Source: Chlorokybus atmophyticus
Lineage: Eukaryota > Streptophyta > Chlorokybophyceae > Chlorokybales > Chlorokybaceae
Length of the DNA stretch: 21,484 nucleotides
Assembly (NCBI GenBank): GCA_009103225.1
Contig: RHPI01000797.1
Location: 970,001 to 991,484 of the forward strand
Reading direction: 5' to 3'
Of the stretch, positions 19,442-21,484 are shown piece after piece. Made by a program: the position numbers and the translations under genes. Numbering within the stretch: position 1 is the first letter of the stretch; every line of letters starts with the position of its first letter. The notes beneath the pieces are model-generated. The model was not told where the DNA came from. It saw only the letters and a list, made by a program, of their open reading frames with translations, and did no database searches.

Positions 19442-21179
19442 ATGGCGGCGGCGGTAGCAGTGGGTAGGGGTGACGTGCTTGGAGGCCTGCTTCAGGACGC
19501 CTCTTTAATAATGGCTCCGGTGCGACAGCGGCAGTTCACAACCACCAGACCTGCATTTGCCAACCCTGATGACTACCATCGCTTTCAGGTGGGTTTCCAC
19601 CTTGCGCGTTGGCTGCAGTGTCAGCTTGGACGCTCTTACACCAACCTAACACGTGTTATGGTCTGATCTCCACATTGAGCGCTTAATCCCCACAAGATGT
19701 GCTGCCACCTGCTGTTTTGCGCCACTTACAGTACGATTGATCGCACCAGTTAGCATAGCAGCATGTGTGCGTCAATGCTGTTGCTTGATGCAGTGCTTCT
19801 ATATCGAATGCATTGCATACTGCTGAACTCTTGTCGCTGAAGGATTAGCATGATTGATCCATCGCAGTTGCACTAGTGTATAAGATTATGCTTAGTTGCA
19901 CCATCATGCAGGACACGCCGAGCGTCAGCGCTGCTCATGGGAGCAACGGTGCCATCAGTGAGGAACTCGTCACACGTTTTCCAACGCAGCAGAGCGCAAG
20001 CAAGCGTTCAAAATCAGCAGCGGGGAGGACACCCGCACGCAATGGCTCGCAAACTCCGGCCGCCATGAGCAGAGACTCTCCCGATGACAGTGCAGATATC
20101 ACCACGCCCGCGCCAAGTGCATCGCGGCAGGACTCGTCACTGTACCTGCTCACACAGCGCTTTGTTGCGCTGATAGAAAAAGCCGACAACAGCACATTGG
20201 ATTTGAAAAAGGCAGCCGAGCAACTCAAAGTGCAGAAGCGCCGCATATACGACATCACCAATGTGCTGGAAGGCATCGGGTTGATCGAGAAGAAGAGCAA
20301 AAACAACATCCAGTGGACTGGGGTTGGGGTTATGCAGAATGGGGAGCAGCCAGAGGTAAGATGCGTTGCCAGAAGCATCAATAGGTGACATCAAGTTACT
20401 GTGCAGTCGCACGAAATGTGCATTACTCTGCAGGTGCTCACATTGCAGGACGAGGTTGAGGCCCTGGAGCAAAGTGAAGCCAGTCTGGTCCAGCAGATCG
20501 CCGCTGCCAAGAGCAGGTTGACTGCACTTGCAGATGACCCGGAGACCAGAAGTAGTTTATATGTGACGAAAGAAGACATAAAGACCATACCAGACTTCTC
20601 GCGCGACCTGTTGATTGCTATAAATGGCCCTGCACGCACCACACTGGAGGTTCCGGATCCTGATGAAGGAGCACCACCTGGGGAAAGGCGTTACAGGATT
20701 CATCTAAGAAGCGACAGCGGGCCAATACAAGTCTCCTTGCTCAGCGGGTACTGACCTTGCAAACACATGATTCAGTTGCAGTACACACAGTGTGCATGTT
20801 TCACAACTGTGAACACAATGCGTACCCACGTTATGCCTGGTCCATGCTTAACAGTGTGATATATATGGCAAAGTGCATAATGCTGATGCAATTATTGCAG
20901 CAGTTTGACGTCAAACTGGCTTCTTGTCTTTGCAGGGTTCAGGAAAGGGATACCATGGAGCACAATGAGCACCGAGCGTATGAAAGCAGTCAGCTATCTG
21001 CTTCAGATGTTATTCGCCCAGGCACACCCGCCACACCGTCTGCCACATCACCGACTTCCATCTCCATAGTTGAGTTGAGCGCGGATCCTGATCCCGGCTA
21101 CAACCTGGGCATCGACGAGGATACGGGTGTCACTGATCTGTTCATTGATGACGCCAACCTGGATGGTTATTACGAGTAA
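19442..21179 (+). CDS. E2F: E2F transcription factor
   Basis: Four exons: 19442-19588, 19912-20355, 20434-20747 and 20936-21179. Junctions are GT/AG and in phase (0, 0, 2), giving 382 residues. The winged-helix DNA-binding domain is about 124-186, with [18 protein letters not shown] and the recognition residues RRIYD at 159-163. A coiled coil follows (about 198-226, [19 protein letters not shown]), then the marked-box region (about 235-300). The acidic C-terminus ([20 protein letters not shown]) has the layout of a retinoblastoma-binding transactivation segment. In the E2F family, proteins with one DNA-binding domain pair with DP through the coiled coil and marked box, bind TTTSSCGS sites at G1/S genes, and are restrained by RB; green algae have this pathway. 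One DNA-binding domain plus a dimerisation region excludes the DP-independent E2F7/8/DEL type. TGTAA follows the stop by 82 nt. The first 120 residues are low-complexity and unplaced. Confidence 0.95.
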
Positions 21180-21220
21180 ACTGTGTTGTTGCCACAGCTG
21201 TAGTTTGCCCCTTCCCCTAG

Positions 21221-21484
21221 CTTGTTGGAGTTGTATGGCGAGCCCATGCGTGTTGCCCTTTGTAAGATATGCAACAGCAAGAAGAGAGTGCTTGTAGAGG
21301 TATCTAAAGAAGATGTCAGCAGCAAATTGCTGTCTGACAGGGTTTCTTTCAACGACTGCGTGTGCACCTTTGCGTATGATGCTGGCGAATGCGCTGCGGA
21401 CTGTGACATTAATGTGCAGGGCACTTCGCACATTGTACACTTCACGCTGAATTTGATTTTACTTTACTGGTGGGTGGGGGGGGG
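21221..21484 (+). CDS. Open frame after E2F, possible exon running off the right edge
   Basis: A C/T-rich acceptor-like sequence (TTTGCCCCTTCCCCTAG) ends at 21220. From there one plus-strand frame stays open to the end of the window, about 87 codons. It has ordinary protein composition: LLELYGEPMRVALCKICN, then KKRVLVEVSKEDVSS, a Cys-rich part (NDCVCTFAYDAGECAADCD) and INVQGTSHIVHFTLNL. It contains a CxxC. A local Met is at 21246. It could be an alternative last exon of E2F, an exon of the next gene, or chance. Against coding: the minus strand is also open over much of this span, and a TGTAA at 21261-21265 fits as the end of E2F. Not recognised. Confidence 0.3.
21261..21265 (+). other. Candidate polyadenylation signal TGTAA of E2F
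   Basis: TGTAA lies 82 nt past the E2F stop codon (21177-21179), a reasonable spacing. It also falls inside the open frame that starts at 21221, so the two readings compete. Confidence 0.45.

Overview
This window looks like nuclear DNA of a green alga (Chlorophyta); the species cannot be told. The genes are rich in short introns with canonical GT/AG ends. Several are followed by TGTAA, the usual chlorophyte polyadenylation signal. One product is a chloroplast membrane protein of land plants and algae with a transit peptide. Introns and spacers are full of CA/TG runs and TGCATGC-type palindromes. There is no bacterial-style operon, rRNA, recognisable tRNA, CRISPR array or intact transposon.

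No single line holds a complete gene, so I built the gene models by hand. I read open frames on both strands and accepted an exon junction only when donor, acceptor and codon phase all agreed. From left to right: (1) the 5' part of a minus-strand gene with two CxxC motifs (about 112-940, running off the left edge); (2) a divergent plus-strand gene with a Ser/acidic-rich C-terminus (about 1954-2871, 5' end unresolved); (3) an eight-exon minus-strand gene for a chloroplast J-like/DUF3353 membrane protein of the CPP1/CDF1/CJD1 family (3811-6052); (4) a 2.3 kb spacer; (5) a seven-exon minus-strand gene joining an eIF4B-like N-terminus to two CCHC zinc knuckles and Gly/Arg/Tyr-rich tails (8334-10465); (6) an AT-rich spacer and a doubtful plus-strand exon (11718-11881); (7) a three-exon minus-strand glycine-rich protein resembling TGD5 (12954-13712); (8) a four-exon plus-strand RRM protein closely resembling the RRM half of cyclophilin E/CYP33 but with no cyclophilin domain (14689-16137); (9) an eight-exon minus-strand 359-residue membrane protein I do not recognise (16684-18524); (10) a four-exon plus-strand E2F transcription factor (19442-21179), followed by a further open frame running off the right edge.

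The genes do not form one pathway. They are housekeeping functions: plastid membrane or pigment biogenesis, translation and RNA binding, splicing-type RNA binding, and cell-cycle transcription. Several pairs are divergent with shared upstream regions (genes 1/2, genes 7/8, genes 9/10), and genes 2/3 and 8/9 are convergent. The points most worth following up are the cyclophilin-less PPIE-like protein, the eIF4B-like/zinc-knuckle composite, the unnamed 359-residue membrane protein with an 18-nt microexon, the open frame after E2F, and the strong excess of GCATGC outside exons.
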